Origin: Nocardioides sp. TRM66260-LWL | GTDB taxonomy: Bacteria > Actinomycetota > Actinomycetes > Propionibacteriales > Nocardioidaceae | Length of the DNA stretch: 64,000 bases | Assembly: GCF_020075545.1 (NCBI RefSeq) | Contig: NZ_JAIQZK010000001.1 | Span: 558,001-622,000, forward strand | Reading direction: 5' to 3' | Shown: positions 1-10,832 of the stretch, one piece after another | How the letters are laid out: each line of letters starts with the position of its first letter | Numbering within the stretch: the stretch's first letter is position 1 | Position numbers and translations under genes: made by a program | Notes under the pieces: generated by a model | The model's database searches: none | Told to the model about the DNA's origin: nothing | What the model saw: the letters and a program-made list of their open reading frames with translations, nothing else

Positions 1-9
1 ATCGGTCAT
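1..9 (-). CDS. Start of a divergent gene cut by the window edge
   Basis: Only three codons (ATG ACC GAT, Met-Thr-Asp) are inside the window. I infer a gene because a TAGGTT -10 box on the minus strand (21 down to 16) lies exactly 6 nt before this ATG, the same leaderless arrangement seen at many starts here. It would be divergent from polA. A PaaI-type thioesterase is a common polA neighbour in actinobacteria, but nothing in three codons can show that. Confidence 0.35.
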
Positions 10-15
10 GGGGGC

Positions 16-21
16 AACCTA
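16..21 (-). promoter_or_regulatory. -10 box of the divergent edge gene
   Basis: TAGGTT on the minus strand, 6 nt upstream of an ATG, which implies a leaderless transcript leaving the window to the left. Confidence 0.4.
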
Positions 22-39
22 GCCGTCGGCGCCGCTGGC

Positions 40-45
40 TAGAGT
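40..45 (+). promoter_or_regulatory. -10 box of polA, leaderless
   Basis: TAGAGT with 6 nt between it and the GTG start of polA. A transcript beginning about 7 nt after the -10 would start at the initiation codon itself. Confidence 0.55.
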
Positions 46-51
46 CGCCGG

Positions 52-2739
52 GTGACCGACCCGCGCCGTCCCCGCCTGCTGCTCCTTGACGGCCACTCGC
101 TGGCCTACCGGGCGTTCTTCGCCCTCCCGGTCGAGAACTTCTCCACCAGCACCGGCCAGCACACGAACGCCGTCTACGGCTTCACCTCGATGCTGATCAA
201 CGTGCTGCGCGACGAGCAGCCGACCCACCTGGCGGTCGCCTTCGACGTCAGCCGGCAGACCTTCCGCATGGAGGAGTACGCGGAGTACAAGGCCAAGCGC
301 AACAAGACGCCCGGCGAGTTCTCCAGCCAGCTGCCGCTCATCGAGGAGGTGCTCGACGCGCTGCGCATCCCGTTCCTGAAGAAGGAGGGGTACGAGGCCG
401 ACGACATCATCGCCACCCTCGTCACCCAGGCGCTCGAGCAGGAGATGGACGTGCTGGTCCTCACCGGCGACCGCGACTCCCTCCAGCTGGTCACCGAGCA
501 CAGCACGGTGCTCTACCCGATGCGCGGCGTCAGCGACCTGGCGCGCATGACCCCCGAGGCGGTCGAGGCGAAGTACGGCGTGGCGCCGCACCGCTATCCC
601 GAGCTGGCCGCGCTCGTGGGCGAGGACTCCGACAACCTCCCGGGCATCCCGGGGGTCGGCCCGAAGACCGCCGCGAAGTGGCTGGCCACCTACGACGGCC
701 TGGAGAACCTCGTCGTCAACGCCGACAAGGTCACCGGCAAGGCCGGCGACAACCTGCGCGCACACCTCGGCGACGTGCTGCGCAACCGGCGGCTCAACGC
801 GCTCGTGCGCGATCTCGACCTCGACGCCGGCCCCGCCGACCTCGCCCTGCGGCCGTGGGACCGCCAGGAGGTGCACACGCTCTTCGACTCCCTGGAGTTC
901 CGCGTGCTGCGCGACCGGCTCTTCGAGACCCTCTCGAGCGAGGAGGACGTCGCCGAGGGCGGCTTCGAGCTGGCCGGACGCCGCCTCGGCCCCGGCGAGG
1001 TCGCCGGCTTCCTCGACGGCCTCGGGGCCGAGACCGTCGGGCTCCACGTCCTCGGCCGCTGGGGCGCCGGCACCGGCCGCGTCGAGGCGCTCGCGCTGGC
1101 CACCGCGGCCGGCGCCGCGGCCCACCTCGACGTCGCCGAGCTCACGCCCGAGGACGACGCCGCGCTCGCCGGGTGGCTCGCCGATCCGGCGCGGCCGAAG
1201 GCGCTGCACGACGCCAAGGGGCCGATGCTCGCCCTGGCCGCCCACGGCTGGTCGCTGGACGGCCTGGCGAGCGACACCGCGCTCGCGGCCTACCTGGTGC
1301 GCCCCGACCAGCGCTCCTACGACCTCGCCGACCTCACCGTCCGGTACCTGCGGCGCGAGCTGCGCGAGGAGGCCGACGCCGAGCAGGCCGCGCTGTTCGA
1401 GGACGACGGCGCAGCCGCTGACGGCAGCGGCGCCGCCGAGGCCGCGATGCTGCGCGCGCGAGCGGTCGTCGACCTCGCGGACGCGCTCGCGGACGCCGTC
1501 GAGGAGCACGGCGGCACCGCGCTCCTGCGCGACGTCGAGCTGCCGCTGGTGCACCTGCTGGCCCGCATGGAGCAGACCGGCATCGCCGTCGACGTCGACT
1601 ACCTCGAGGGCCTGGAGGGGCACTTCGCCGGGGAGGTGCGTGCCGCGGCCGAGGAGGCCTACGCGGTGATCGGCAAGGAGATCAACCTCGGCTCGCCCAA
1701 GCAGCTGCAGGTGGTGCTCTTCGACGAGCTCGACATGCCCAAGACCAAGCGCACCAAGACCGGCTACACGACCGACGCCGACGCCCTCCAGGCGCTCTAC
1801 GCCAAGACCGAGCACCCGTTCCTGCTGCACCTGCTGCGGCACCGCGACGTCACGCGGCTGCGGCAGACGATCGAGGGGCTGCTGAAGTCGGTGGCGCCCG
1901 ACGGCCGCATCCACACGACCTTCAACCAGACGATCGCGGCGACCGGCCGGCTCTCGTCCACCGAGCCGAACCTGCAGAACATCCCGATCCGCACCGAGGA
2001 GGGTCGGCGCATCCGCGAGGGCTTCGTGGTCGGCGAGGGCCACGAGTCGCTGATGACCGCCGACTACAGCCAGATCGAGATGCGGATCATGGCGCACCTC
2101 TCGGAGGACGCCCTGCTGATCGAGGCCTTCCGCTCGGGCCGCGACTTCCACTCGATCACCGCCTCGCGCGTCTTCGACGTGCCGGCCGACGCCGTGGGCG
2201 TCGAGCAGCGCGCCAAGATCAAGGCGATGAACTACGGCCTGGCCTACGGCCTCTCGGCCTTCGGCCTCTCCCAGCAGCTCGGCATCGAGCCGGCCGAGGC
2301 ACGGGTCCTGATGGACGACTACTTCGAGACCTTCGGCGGCGTGCGCGACTACCTCGGCGGCATCGTCGAGGAGGCGCGGCGCACCGGGTTCACCGAGACG
2401 ATCGAGGGTCGGCGTCGCTACCTGCCCGACCTCACCAGCGACAACCGTCAACGCCGCGAGATGGCCGAGCGGATGGCGCTCAACGCCCCCATCCAGGGCT
2501 CGGCCGCCGACCTGATCAAGATCGCGATGCTCGGCGTCCAGCGGGCGATCGAGGCCGACGGCCTGCGCTCGCGGCTGCTGCTCCAGGTGCACGACGAGCT
2601 CGTGCTCGAGGTCGCGCCGGGGGAGCGCGACGCGCTAGAGGCCCTGGTGCGCGAGCAGATGGGCGCCGCGGCGCAGCTGGCCGTGCCCCTCGACGTCTCC
2701 GTCGGCACCGGTCGCAGCTGGCACGAGGCCGCGCACTGA
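52..2739 (+). CDS. polA: DNA polymerase I
   Basis: An 895-residue family A polymerase that fills repair gaps and replaces RNA primers. The N-terminal 300 residues are a 5'-3' exonuclease/FEN domain (GDRDSLQLV, GVGPKTAAKWL). Residues about 310-500 occupy the 3'-5' exonuclease position, but the DxE metal ligands are absent (AETVGLHVLG instead), so proofreading is probably inactive, as is usual in actinobacterial PolA. The C-terminal polymerase has motif A (DYSQIEMRI, Asp671), motif B (KAMNYGLAYGLS) and motif C (VHDELVLEV, Asp848). The GTG start is chosen because the family's first residues follow it directly and a -10 lies 6 nt upstream. Length is normal. Confidence 0.97.
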   Translation: MTDPRRPRLLLLDGHSLAYRAFFALPVENFSTSTGQHTNAVYGFTSMLINVLRDEQPTHLAVAFDVSRQTFRMEEYAEYKAKRNKTPGEFSSQLPLIEEVLDALRIPFLKKEGYEADDIIATLVTQALEQEMDVLVLTGDRDSLQLVTEHSTVLYPMRGVSDLARMTPEAVEAKYGVAPHRYPELAALVGEDSDNLPGIPGVGPKTAAKWLATYDGLENLVVNADKVTGKAGDNLRAHLGDVLRNRRLNALVRDLDLDAGPADLALRPWDRQEVHTLFDSLEFRVLRDRLFETLSSEEDVAEGGFELAGRRLGPGEVAGFLDGLGAETVGLHVLGRWGAGTGRVEALALATAAGAAAHLDVAELTPEDDAALAGWLADPARPKALHDAKGPMLALAAHGWSLDGLASDTALAAYLVRPDQRSYDLADLTVRYLRRELREEADAEQAALFEDDGAAADGSGAAEAAMLRARAVVDLADALADAVEEHGGTALLRDVELPLVHLLARMEQTGIAVDVDYLEGLEGHFAGEVRAAAEEAYAVIGKEINLGSPKQLQVVLFDELDMPKTKRTKTGYTTDADALQALYAKTEHPFLLHLLRHRDVTRLRQTIEGLLKSVAPDGRIHTTFNQTIAATGRLSSTEPNLQNIPIRTEEGRRIREGFVVGEGHESLMTADYSQIEMRIMAHLSEDALLIEAFRSGRDFHSITASRVFDVPADAVGVEQRAKIKAMNYGLAYGLSAFGLSQQLGIEPAEARVLMDDYFETFGGVRDYLGGIVEEARRTGFTETIEGRRRYLPDLTSDNRQRREMAERMALNAPIQGSAADLIKIAMLGVQRAIEADGLRSRLLLQVHDELVLEVAPGERDALEALVREQMGAAAQLAVPLDVSVGTGRSWHEAAH

Positions 2740-2779
2740 TCGAGGACGCGTCAGCGGCGGCGCAGCACCGGCCATGGGC

Positions 2780-2785
2780 TAGGGT
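2780..2785 (+). promoter_or_regulatory. -10 box of the leu leader transcript
   Basis: TAGGGT, 9 nt before the first ATG of the leucine-rich leader peptide, so the leader RNA should begin at or just before that ATG. Confidence 0.55.
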
Positions 2786-2794
2786 GAGCCCGTC

Positions 2795-4628
<1,834 letters not shown>

Positions 4629-4631
4629 GGC

Positions 4632-7358
4632 TCAGCGGCGCGCCAGGGGGAGCCGCACCGAGAAGGTGCTGCCCTCCTGGTGCGCCGAGCGCACCCGCAC
4701 CGAGCCGCCGTGCGCCTCGACGATCGCCTGGACGATCGAGAGGCCCAGGCCCGTGCCCTGGATGGCCTGGCGCTGCGCGGTCGTGGAGCGGAAGAAGCGC
4801 TGGAACAGGCGGTCCTGCTCGTCGGCCGGGATGCCGATGCCGGTGTCGCGGACCGTCACCACGGCGTGGTCGTCGTCGACGCTGACGCTGGCGTGCACGA
4901 GCCCGTCGTCCTCGGTGAACTTCACCGCGTTCGACAGCAGGTTCAGCAGCACTCGCTCGAGCTGCGAGCCGTCGCCGTCGACGACCACCGGGGAGGCCGC
5001 CTCGACCTCGAAGTGCAGGCGGCGTCCGGCCACCAGGGGCCGCACGGCCTCGGCGGCCGAGCGCAGGACGGCCGCGAGGTCGACCTCCTCGGCGCGCCAG
5101 TCGATCGTGCCGGCGTCGAGGCCGCTGAGGGTGAGCAGGTCGTTGCACAGGTCGATCAGGCGGGTGCCGTTGCGCGCGATGATCCGCAGCAGCCGCTCCT
5201 GCTCCTCGTCGGGGTCGGTGACCGTGCCGTCGAGCAGCATCTCCGTGTAGCCCAGGATGCTGGTGACCGGCGTGCGCAGCTCGTGGGAGACGGTCGAGAC
5301 GAACTCGTTCTTCGCGTCGTCCAGCGCGGAGAGCCGCTCCACGGCGGTGCGCTCGCGCTCGAGGGCCGCGAGCAGCGCCTGCTGGCTGCGTCGCTGCTCG
5401 GTGACGTCGCGGGCCACGCACAGCAGCGAGCCGGACCCGGGGCCGGAGCCGGGGTCGATCAACGACAGCGACATCGACACCTCGCGCCGCGAGCCGTCGC
5501 GCGCCACCCACGTCCAGTCCTGGGCGGGCAGCTCCTGGCCGTCGGCGGTGACGGCCGCCAGGAAGGTCACCGCCTCGCGCAGGTCGGCGGCGCCCGTGCG
5601 CTCGAGCAGCTGCGCGGGGTCGAAGAGCTCGGCGAAGGGCCGGCCGATGCGATCGCGTCCCTCCATGCCCAGCAGCCGCTGGGCGCCGGGGTTGAACACG
5701 GTGATCAGCCCGGCGCCGTCGATGCCGACCAGCGCGGTGGTCAGCGGCGCCTGCAGCAGGTGGGTGACCAGCTCGGACGCGGCGCGCTCGGAGGTGATGT
5801 CGATGCCGGTCATCACCGCGTACGCAGGCAGCCCGTGCTCGTCGCGCACCAGGTTGCTGGTCCATACCAGACGGTGGCGGTCGCCCGAGCGGGTGACGAC
5901 GTCGGACTCCCGCACCACCGGCGTGCCGTCGCGGTTGGGCCACAGGAAGAGCGCCTCCAGGTCGGAGGCGTCCTCGGGCGCGAGGGTCGTGCGCCACAGG
6001 GGCACGCCGACGAGGTCCTCCGCGGCGTAGCCGGTGAGCGCGGTGGTCGCGGCGTTGACCCGCACGATCCGGCCGTCGAGGTCGGTGACGAGGATGACGC
6101 AGGCGGTGGTGTCGAGCGTCGCGCTGGTGAGCTTCTCGGCGTCCTCGAGCCGTCGACGCGCCTCGCTCTCGGCGGTGGTGTCGAGCAGCTGCGCGGCGTA
6201 GAGGTCGGGCTCCTGCGGCCCCGAGATGCGGGTGACGGTGATCTCGACGCGCCGCTCGGGCCGGGCCGCGACGCCCGCCCGGAGTCGCAGCCCCTCGGGC
6301 CGCATCATCTCCCCGCGCAGCGCCGGGCCCAGCGCCGTCGCGATGCGCCGACCCTCGAGGTGCTGGTCGAGGCGGGTCGCGACGAGCTGCTCGCGGGCGC
6401 GACCGAGCAGCCGGACGGCCGCCTCGTTGAGGTCGGAGACGACGAGCGCGCCGTGCTCCGGGTGCAGCAGCAGCTGGCCGACGGCCGACTGCTCGAAGCT
6501 GCGGCGGTAGCGCCGCTCCTCGGCCCGCACCCGCCGCAGCAGCCGGGCGCGCTGCTGGGTGGCCAGGGTGAGGGTCAGGCAGAGCAGCGACTGCACCAGC
6601 ACGGTGGCCTGGGCGAGCACCTCGTGCTGCACCACGCTCAGGCCCTCGCCGACGGTGTGGGCGAAGGGGCCCGCGCCGTGCCGGGTGGCGACCGCGACCG
6701 CGACCGCCATGATGCCGAGCTCCGCGGCCACGACGTGCACGCCCATGCGCACCGTGGCCCACCCGACCGCGATGAGCGGCAGGAAGCCGAGCGGCAGGTG
6801 CTGCGAGGGATGCAGCAGGATCGCGAGCATCGCGCCGAGGGCGACCACCTGCAGCGCGAGCTCCTCGCCGCTGGCCGCCACCTCCTGCCGGCGGCGCGCC
6901 AGCACCGGGGTCACCGCGAGCAGCAGGGCCACGGCGTGGGCGCTGCCGAGCGAGGCCAGGCTCCACCCGTCGTCCGGACGGTCGACGACGGCGACGACGA
7001 GGGCCGCCACGAGGCCGGCGACCGCGGCCGCGAGCGCGGGTCGGACGAGGTGCTCGGGGGCGGAGACCAGGGGGCCTCGGGCGCGGCCCCGCTCCTCCTG
7101 CAGGCGACGCGGCCCGACGAGCACCGCCACCAGGGCCGCCGCCCCGAGCGGGGTCGCGAGCGCCAGGCCGGGCGCGAGCGCCACGGGTCGGACCACGGCG
7201 TCGGCCAGCAGCGTGGCGAGCATGCCGAGCACGAGCAGGGTGCGGACGCCGCCGAGGTCGCCGAGCGGACGCCGGGGCGGCGCGACGGGCCGCGTCGCGA
7301 CCCCGCGTCCCCCCGACCGCGCCTCCGCGCGGGCACTCCTCGCCTCCACGCATCGCAT
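4632..7358 (-). CDS. Membrane-bound multi-PAS sensor histidine kinase (orphan)
   Basis: About 908 residues from the ATG at 7358. The first 250 residues hold several hydrophobic segments (integral membrane sensor). Three PAS-like domains follow (about 290-670), the last containing FNPGAQRLLGMEGRDRIGRP. Next is HisKA with STVSHELRTPVTSILG (phospho-acceptor His692), then an HATPase_c domain ending GTGLGLSIVQAIVEAHGG. There is no receiver or response regulator gene beside it, so its partner is elsewhere. The open frame extends to 7541, but that would run into phoH, and the extra residues look unlike a membrane sensor start. The start is therefore moderately certain. Ligand unknown. Confidence 0.88.
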   Translation of the reverse strand: MRCVEARSARAEARSGGRGVATRPVAPPRRPLGDLGGVRTLLVLGMLATLLADAVVRPVALAPGLALATPLGAAALVAVLVGPRRLQEERGRARGPLVSAPEHLVRPALAAAVAGLVAALVVAVVDRPDDGWSLASLGSAHAVALLLAVTPVLARRRQEVAASGEELALQVVALGAMLAILLHPSQHLPLGFLPLIAVGWATVRMGVHVVAAELGIMAVAVAVATRHGAGPFAHTVGEGLSVVQHEVLAQATVLVQSLLCLTLTLATQQRARLLRRVRAEERRYRRSFEQSAVGQLLLHPEHGALVVSDLNEAAVRLLGRAREQLVATRLDQHLEGRRIATALGPALRGEMMRPEGLRLRAGVAARPERRVEITVTRISGPQEPDLYAAQLLDTTAESEARRRLEDAEKLTSATLDTTACVILVTDLDGRIVRVNAATTALTGYAAEDLVGVPLWRTTLAPEDASDLEALFLWPNRDGTPVVRESDVVTRSGDRHRLVWTSNLVRDEHGLPAYAVMTGIDITSERAASELVTHLLQAPLTTALVGIDGAGLITVFNPGAQRLLGMEGRDRIGRPFAELFDPAQLLERTGAADLREAVTFLAAVTADGQELPAQDWTWVARDGSRREVSMSLSLIDPGSGPGSGSLLCVARDVTEQRRSQQALLAALERERTAVERLSALDDAKNEFVSTVSHELRTPVTSILGYTEMLLDGTVTDPDEEQERLLRIIARNGTRLIDLCNDLLTLSGLDAGTIDWRAEEVDLAAVLRSAAEAVRPLVAGRRLHFEVEAASPVVVDGDGSQLERVLLNLLSNAVKFTEDDGLVHASVSVDDDHAVVTVRDTGIGIPADEQDRLFQRFFRSTTAQRQAIQGTGLGLSIVQAIVEAHGGSVRVRSAHQEGSTFSVRLPLARR

Positions 7359-7420
7359 TCTCGCCGGTCGGTGGGCGGCGGCGCGGCCCAAACCCCCCAG
7401 GAGGCCTCCCGGGCGAGTCG

Positions 7421-7426
7421 TAGCAT
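7421..7426 (+). promoter_or_regulatory. Probable -10 box of the phoH operon
   Basis: TAGCAT about 48 nt before the phoH ATG, giving a short 5' leader that contains the AGGAGAGG sequence at 7449-7456. Confidence 0.4.
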
Positions 7427-7473
7427 GGACGCCGTCCGCCCTCGTCGAAGGAGAGGCGCCCGTCCGGGCATCC

Positions 7474-8565
7474 ATGACTGACTCCCGCACCGACCCGCAC
7501 GCCACCGCCGCCGGCGGCGTCCCCACGCCCCACCAGACCACCCGTCACACCGTCACGGTGCCGACCAGCATCGACATGGTGAGCCTCCTCGGGCCGGGCG
7601 ACGAGTACCTCGGCATCATCGAGGGCGCCTTCGACGCCGAGATCCACGTGCGCGGCAACCGCATCACGCTGCGGGGCGAGCCGGGTGAGATCGCGCTGGC
7701 CGAGCGGCTCCTCGACGAGCTCGTCACCATCCTGCGCACCGGCCAGGGCCTCACCAACGAGACCGTCGAGCGCGTGCACTCGATGCTGCGGGCCGAGACC
7801 AACGAGCGCCCGGCCGACGTGCTGAGCCTCAACATCCTGAGCAACCGCGGTCGCTCGATCCGGCCCAAGACGCTCAACCAGAAGCGCTACGTCGAGGCGA
7901 TCGACCAGAACACCATCACCTTCGGCATCGGGCCCGCGGGCACCGGCAAGACCTACCTGGCGATGGCCAAGGCGGTGCAGGCGCTGCAGTCGAAGCAGGT
8001 CAGCCGGATCATCCTCACCCGTCCGGCGGTCGAGGCCGGCGAGCGCCTCGGCTTCCTGCCCGGCACCCTCAGCGAGAAGATCGACCCCTACCTGCGGCCG
8101 CTGTACGACGCGCTGCACGACATGGTCGACCCCGAGACGATCCCCAAGCTGCTCGCGGCGGGCACCGTCGAGGTGGCGCCGCTGGCCTACATGCGCGGGC
8201 GCACGCTCAACGACTCCTTCATCATCCTCGACGAGGCGCAGAACACCACGCCGGAGCAGATGAAGATGTTCCTGACCCGCCTCGGCTTCAACTCAAAGAT
8301 CGTCGTCACCGGCGACGTCACCCAGGTCGACCTGCCCGGCGGGCAGAAGTCCGGCCTGCGGGTGATCGAGGGGATCCTCGAGGACATCGAGGACATCTCG
8401 TTCAACCGCCTCACCGCGGGCGACGTCGTCCGGCATCGGCTGGTCGGACGCATCGTCGCCGCCTACGACGAGTTCGACGCCCGGCAGCCGCAGGTCGGCG
8501 CCGCCCCGTCGGGCGGGGCGGGTGCGGGGGGCCAGGCCGGACGCCCCGGCCGTCCCGCGCGATGA
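7474..8565 (+). CDS. phoH: PhoH-family P-loop ATPase
   Basis: A 363-residue PhoH-like protein. Walker A is GPAGTGKT (Lys159) and Walker B is FIILDEAQN (Asp253, Glu254). The N-terminal KH-like segment starts at [12 protein letters not shown]. The family is linked to RNA metabolism and nearly always precedes ybeY, as here (the stop overlaps an ATG). The purine-rich AGGAGAGG at 7449-7456 is 17 nt before the chosen ATG, farther than normal. No better in-frame start exists upstream, and the conserved region begins 20 residues in, so the true start could be slightly downstream (for example GTG 7558). Confidence 0.92.
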   Translation: MTDSRTDPHATAAGGVPTPHQTTRHTVTVPTSIDMVSLLGPGDEYLGIIEGAFDAEIHVRGNRITLRGEPGEIALAERLLDELVTILRTGQGLTNETVERVHSMLRAETNERPADVLSLNILSNRGRSIRPKTLNQKRYVEAIDQNTITFGIGPAGTGKTYLAMAKAVQALQSKQVSRIILTRPAVEAGERLGFLPGTLSEKIDPYLRPLYDALHDMVDPETIPKLLAAGTVEVAPLAYMRGRTLNDSFIILDEAQNTTPEQMKMFLTRLGFNSKIVVTGDVTQVDLPGGQKSGLRVIEGILEDIEDISFNRLTAGDVVRHRLVGRIVAAYDEFDARQPQVGAAPSGGAGAGGQAGRPGRPAR

Positions 8566-8609
8566 GCGGAGTCGCCGCCGGGCCCGCCGACCCCTACGGT
8601 GGTGCCGAC

Positions 8610-9059
8610 ATGACGATCGAGATCCTCAACGAGTCCGGCGCCGACCTCGACGAGCGCTCCCTGCAGCAGCTCGCCCGGTTCGTCATGGACCGCATGCACG
8701 TGCACCCGCAGGCCGAGCTGTGCATCAAGGCCGTCGACGAGGCGACCATCGCCGAGCTCAACGAGCGCTGGATGGAGAAGGAGGGCCCCACCGACGTGCT
8801 GGCCTTCCCGATGGACGAGCTGCGGCCGGGCCTGGTCGACGAGGAGCCCGAGGAGGGCGTGCTCGGCGACCTCGTGCTGTGCCCCGACGTCGCCCGACGC
8901 CAGGGCGAGACCGCGGGCCACGGCTTCGTCGCCGAGGTCGAGCTGCTCACCGTGCACGGCATCCTGCACCTCCTCGGCTACGACCACGCCGAGCCGGAGG
9001 AGCACCGGGAGATGTTCGGGCTCCAGGACCAGCTCCTGGCGGCCTGGCGCCAGCGGTGA
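8610..9059 (+). CDS. ybeY: Endoribonuclease YbeY, rRNA maturation factor
   Basis: 149 residues from ATG 8610. Homologues begin at MxIExxNESG, which matches [10 protein letters not shown] here. An upstream ATG at 8562 overlapping the phoH stop would add 16 unconserved residues and may be the coupled start. The zinc site [11 protein letters not shown] (H-x3-H-x5-H) is intact. YbeY acts in 16S rRNA 3'-end maturation and 70S quality control. It lies between phoH and the CNNM gene, and its stop overlaps the next GTG (GTGA). Typical length for the family. Confidence 0.94.
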   Translation: MTIEILNESGADLDERSLQQLARFVMDRMHVHPQAELCIKAVDEATIAELNERWMEKEGPTDVLAFPMDELRPGLVDEEPEEGVLGDLVLCPDVARRQGETAGHGFVAEVELLTVHGILHLLGYDHAEPEEHREMFGLQDQLLAAWRQR

Positions 9060-10378
9060 CGATCTCGCCCGGTGACGCCGGGCTGGTCGTCGTCGCGGCC
9101 GTGCTGGTCGTGCTGGCCGGCGTGCTCTCGGCGGCCGAGGCCGCGCTGGGCGCGTTCTCCAAGGCCCGGGCCGTCGAGCTGCGGGCGGAGGGGCGCTCGG
9201 GCACCGTGCGGCTGCTGCGGTTCCTCGACGACCCCGTGCCGCACCTGAACACCGCGCTGTTCCTGCGCCTGGCCTGCGAGGTCGGCGCGATCGTGCTCGT
9301 CGCCCAGCAGGTCGACGCCGCTTACGGCGACGCCTCGCCGTGGTGGGTCGCGGCCCTGACCTCGATCGCGATCATGCTCGTGGTCTCCTTCACCGTCATC
9401 GGCGTCGGCCCGCGCACGCTCGGCCGGCAGAACTCCGAGACCGTCGGGCTGCTGGCCGCCGGTCCGCTGATGGCGCTCACCGGCGTCCTCGGCCCGCTGC
9501 CGCGGCTGCTCATCGTGCTCGGCAACGCGCTGACGCCCGGGCGCGGCTTCCGCGAGGGCCCGTTCGCGACCGAGACCGAGCTGCGCGAGCTCGTCGACCT
9601 CGCCGAGGCCAGCGCGGTGATCGAGTCGGAGGAGCGGCGGATGATCCACTCCGTCTTCGAGCTCGGCGACACCACCGCCCGCGAGGTGATGGTGCCGCGC
9701 GGCGACGTCGTCTTCGTCGACCGCTACAAGAACCTGCGCCAGACCACGTCGCTCTTCCTGCGCTCGGGCTTCTCCCGGCTGCCGGTCGTCGGCGACGGCC
9801 TCGACGAGGTGGTCGGCATCGCCTACCTCAAGGACCTCGTGCGCCGCGACTTCGAGGCGCCGGACGCCGAGCTGGTGCAGCGGGTCGAGGAGGTCATGCG
9901 CCCGGCCTACTGGGTGCCCGAGTCGAAGCCGGTCGACGCGCTGCTCAAGGAGATGCAGGCGCGTCGCCAGCACCTGGCGATCGTGGTCGACGAGTACGGC
10001 GGCACCGCCGGGCTGATCACGATCGAGGACGTGCTGGAGGAGATCGTCGGCGAGATCACCGACGAGTACGACGCCGAGGCGGTCGAGGTCGTCGAGCTCG
10101 GCGACGGGCTCTTCCGGGTGCCCTCCCGCTACCCGGTCGACGACCTCGAGGAGCTCGTCGGCTTCGACGTGGAGGAGGAGGACGTCGACTCCGTCGGCGG
10201 CCTGATGGCCAAGCACCTCGGCCTCGTCCCGATCGCCGGCTCGAGCGTCGAGGCCCACGGGCTGCGGTTCACCGCCGAGGCCGTCGCGGGCCGGCGCAAC
10301 AAGATCAGCACGGTGCTCATCGCGCCGCTCGCCCCGGCGTCCGACGCCGACGACCCCGAGGAGGACCCCGATGCCTGA
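9056..10378 (+). CDS. CNNM/HlyC-CorC family membrane protein with CBS domains
   Basis: 440 residues, GTG start overlapping the ybeY stop. An N-terminal DUF21/CNNM membrane domain has about four hydrophobic helices. It is followed by a CBS pair ([34 protein letters not shown]) and a C-terminal CorC_HlyC domain (about 345-425). The family includes Mg2+/Co2+ transport or sensing proteins; the old name haemolysin is misleading. It is part of the conserved phoH-ybeY-CNNM-cdd-era order, and the last 8 nt overlap the next gene. Transported ion not deducible from the sequence. Confidence 0.92.
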   Translation: MTISPGDAGLVVVAAVLVVLAGVLSAAEAALGAFSKARAVELRAEGRSGTVRLLRFLDDPVPHLNTALFLRLACEVGAIVLVAQQVDAAYGDASPWWVAALTSIAIMLVVSFTVIGVGPRTLGRQNSETVGLLAAGPLMALTGVLGPLPRLLIVLGNALTPGRGFREGPFATETELRELVDLAEASAVIESEERRMIHSVFELGDTTAREVMVPRGDVVFVDRYKNLRQTTSLFLRSGFSRLPVVGDGLDEVVGIAYLKDLVRRDFEAPDAELVQRVEEVMRPAYWVPESKPVDALLKEMQARRQHLAIVVDEYGGTAGLITIEDVLEEIVGEITDEYDAEAVEVVELGDGLFRVPSRYPVDDLEELVGFDVEEEDVDSVGGLMAKHLGLVPIAGSSVEAHGLRFTAEAVAGRRNKISTVLIAPLAPASDADDPEEDPDA

Positions 10379-10739
10379 CGCCACCCCCGCGCCCGAGCTC
10401 GCCGCGGAGGACCGCAAGCTGCTCACCCTGGCCCGGGCCACCCGCGCCCGCACCGGCGCGGCCGAGGGCGCCGCGGTGCGCGACGCCGACGGCCGCACCT
10501 ACGCCGCGGCCACCGTCGCCCTGCCGTCGCTGCAGGTCTCGGCCCTCGGGGTGTGCGTGGCGATGGCGGTGGCCTCGGGCGCGCGCGGTCTGGAGGCGGC
10601 CGTCGTGCTCACCGCGGCCGACGGCCTGGCCGACGCCGACCGGGCGGCGCTGCGCGACCTCGGCGGCGCCGACGGCGCCCCGATCGTCGTCCACGTCGCC
10701 GACGAGCGCGGAGCGGTGCGGGGCTCCACCACCGCCTGA
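10371..10739 (+). CDS. Cytidine deaminase-like protein lacking the zinc site
   Basis: 122 residues, resembling the small protein usually annotated cytidine deaminase between the CNNM gene and era in actinobacteria (EDRKLLTLARATRAR, GAAVRDADGRTYAAATVAL, CVAMAVASGARGLEAAVVLT). The catalytic HAE/CAE and PCxxC zinc-binding motifs of true deaminases are absent; the only Cys is in GVCVAMAV. It is therefore probably not a deaminase; a structural or regulatory role is possible. Last gene of the phoH operon, ahead of a terminator-like hairpin. Confidence 0.8.
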   Translation: MPDATPAPELAAEDRKLLTLARATRARTGAAEGAAVRDADGRTYAAATVALPSLQVSALGVCVAMAVASGARGLEAAVVLTAADGLADADRAALRDLGGADGAPIVVHVADERGAVRGSTTA

Positions 10740-10795
10740 CCGCCGCCCGACCACCGCCTGACCCTCACCCGCACGGGCATCCGGGGGCCGGAGGG

Positions 10796-10814
10796 CGACG
10801 GGCGGCGCCCGTCG
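10796..10814 (+). terminator. Hairpin after the phoH operon
   Basis: CGACGGGC (10796-10803) and GCCCGTCG (10807-10814) form an 8-bp perfect GC stem with a 3-nt loop. There is no U tract. It sits between the cdd-like gene and the tmsA -10, so it could end transcription of the upstream operon. Confidence 0.45.
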
Positions 10815-10818
10815 GGAG

Positions 10819-10824
10819 TAGCGT
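10819..10824 (+). promoter_or_regulatory. -10 box of tmsA, leaderless
   Basis: TAGCGT with 8 nt before the GTG at 10833 (11 before ATG 10836). This indicates an independent promoter for the tms genes inserted before era. Confidence 0.5.
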
Positions 10825-10832
10825 CGCGGACC

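Noticed and set aside
19..2592. A long minus-strand open frame over polA
   Set aside because: Shadow of the polA coding region; the polymerase motifs on the other strand are unambiguous.
7359..7541. Longer start for the orphan histidine kinase at 7541
   Set aside because: It would overlap the phoH start, and the added 61 residues are Arg/Gly-rich without a membrane character.
10371..10739. Calling this gene an active cytidine deaminase (cdd)
   Set aside because: The HAE/CAE and PCxxC zinc motifs are missing.
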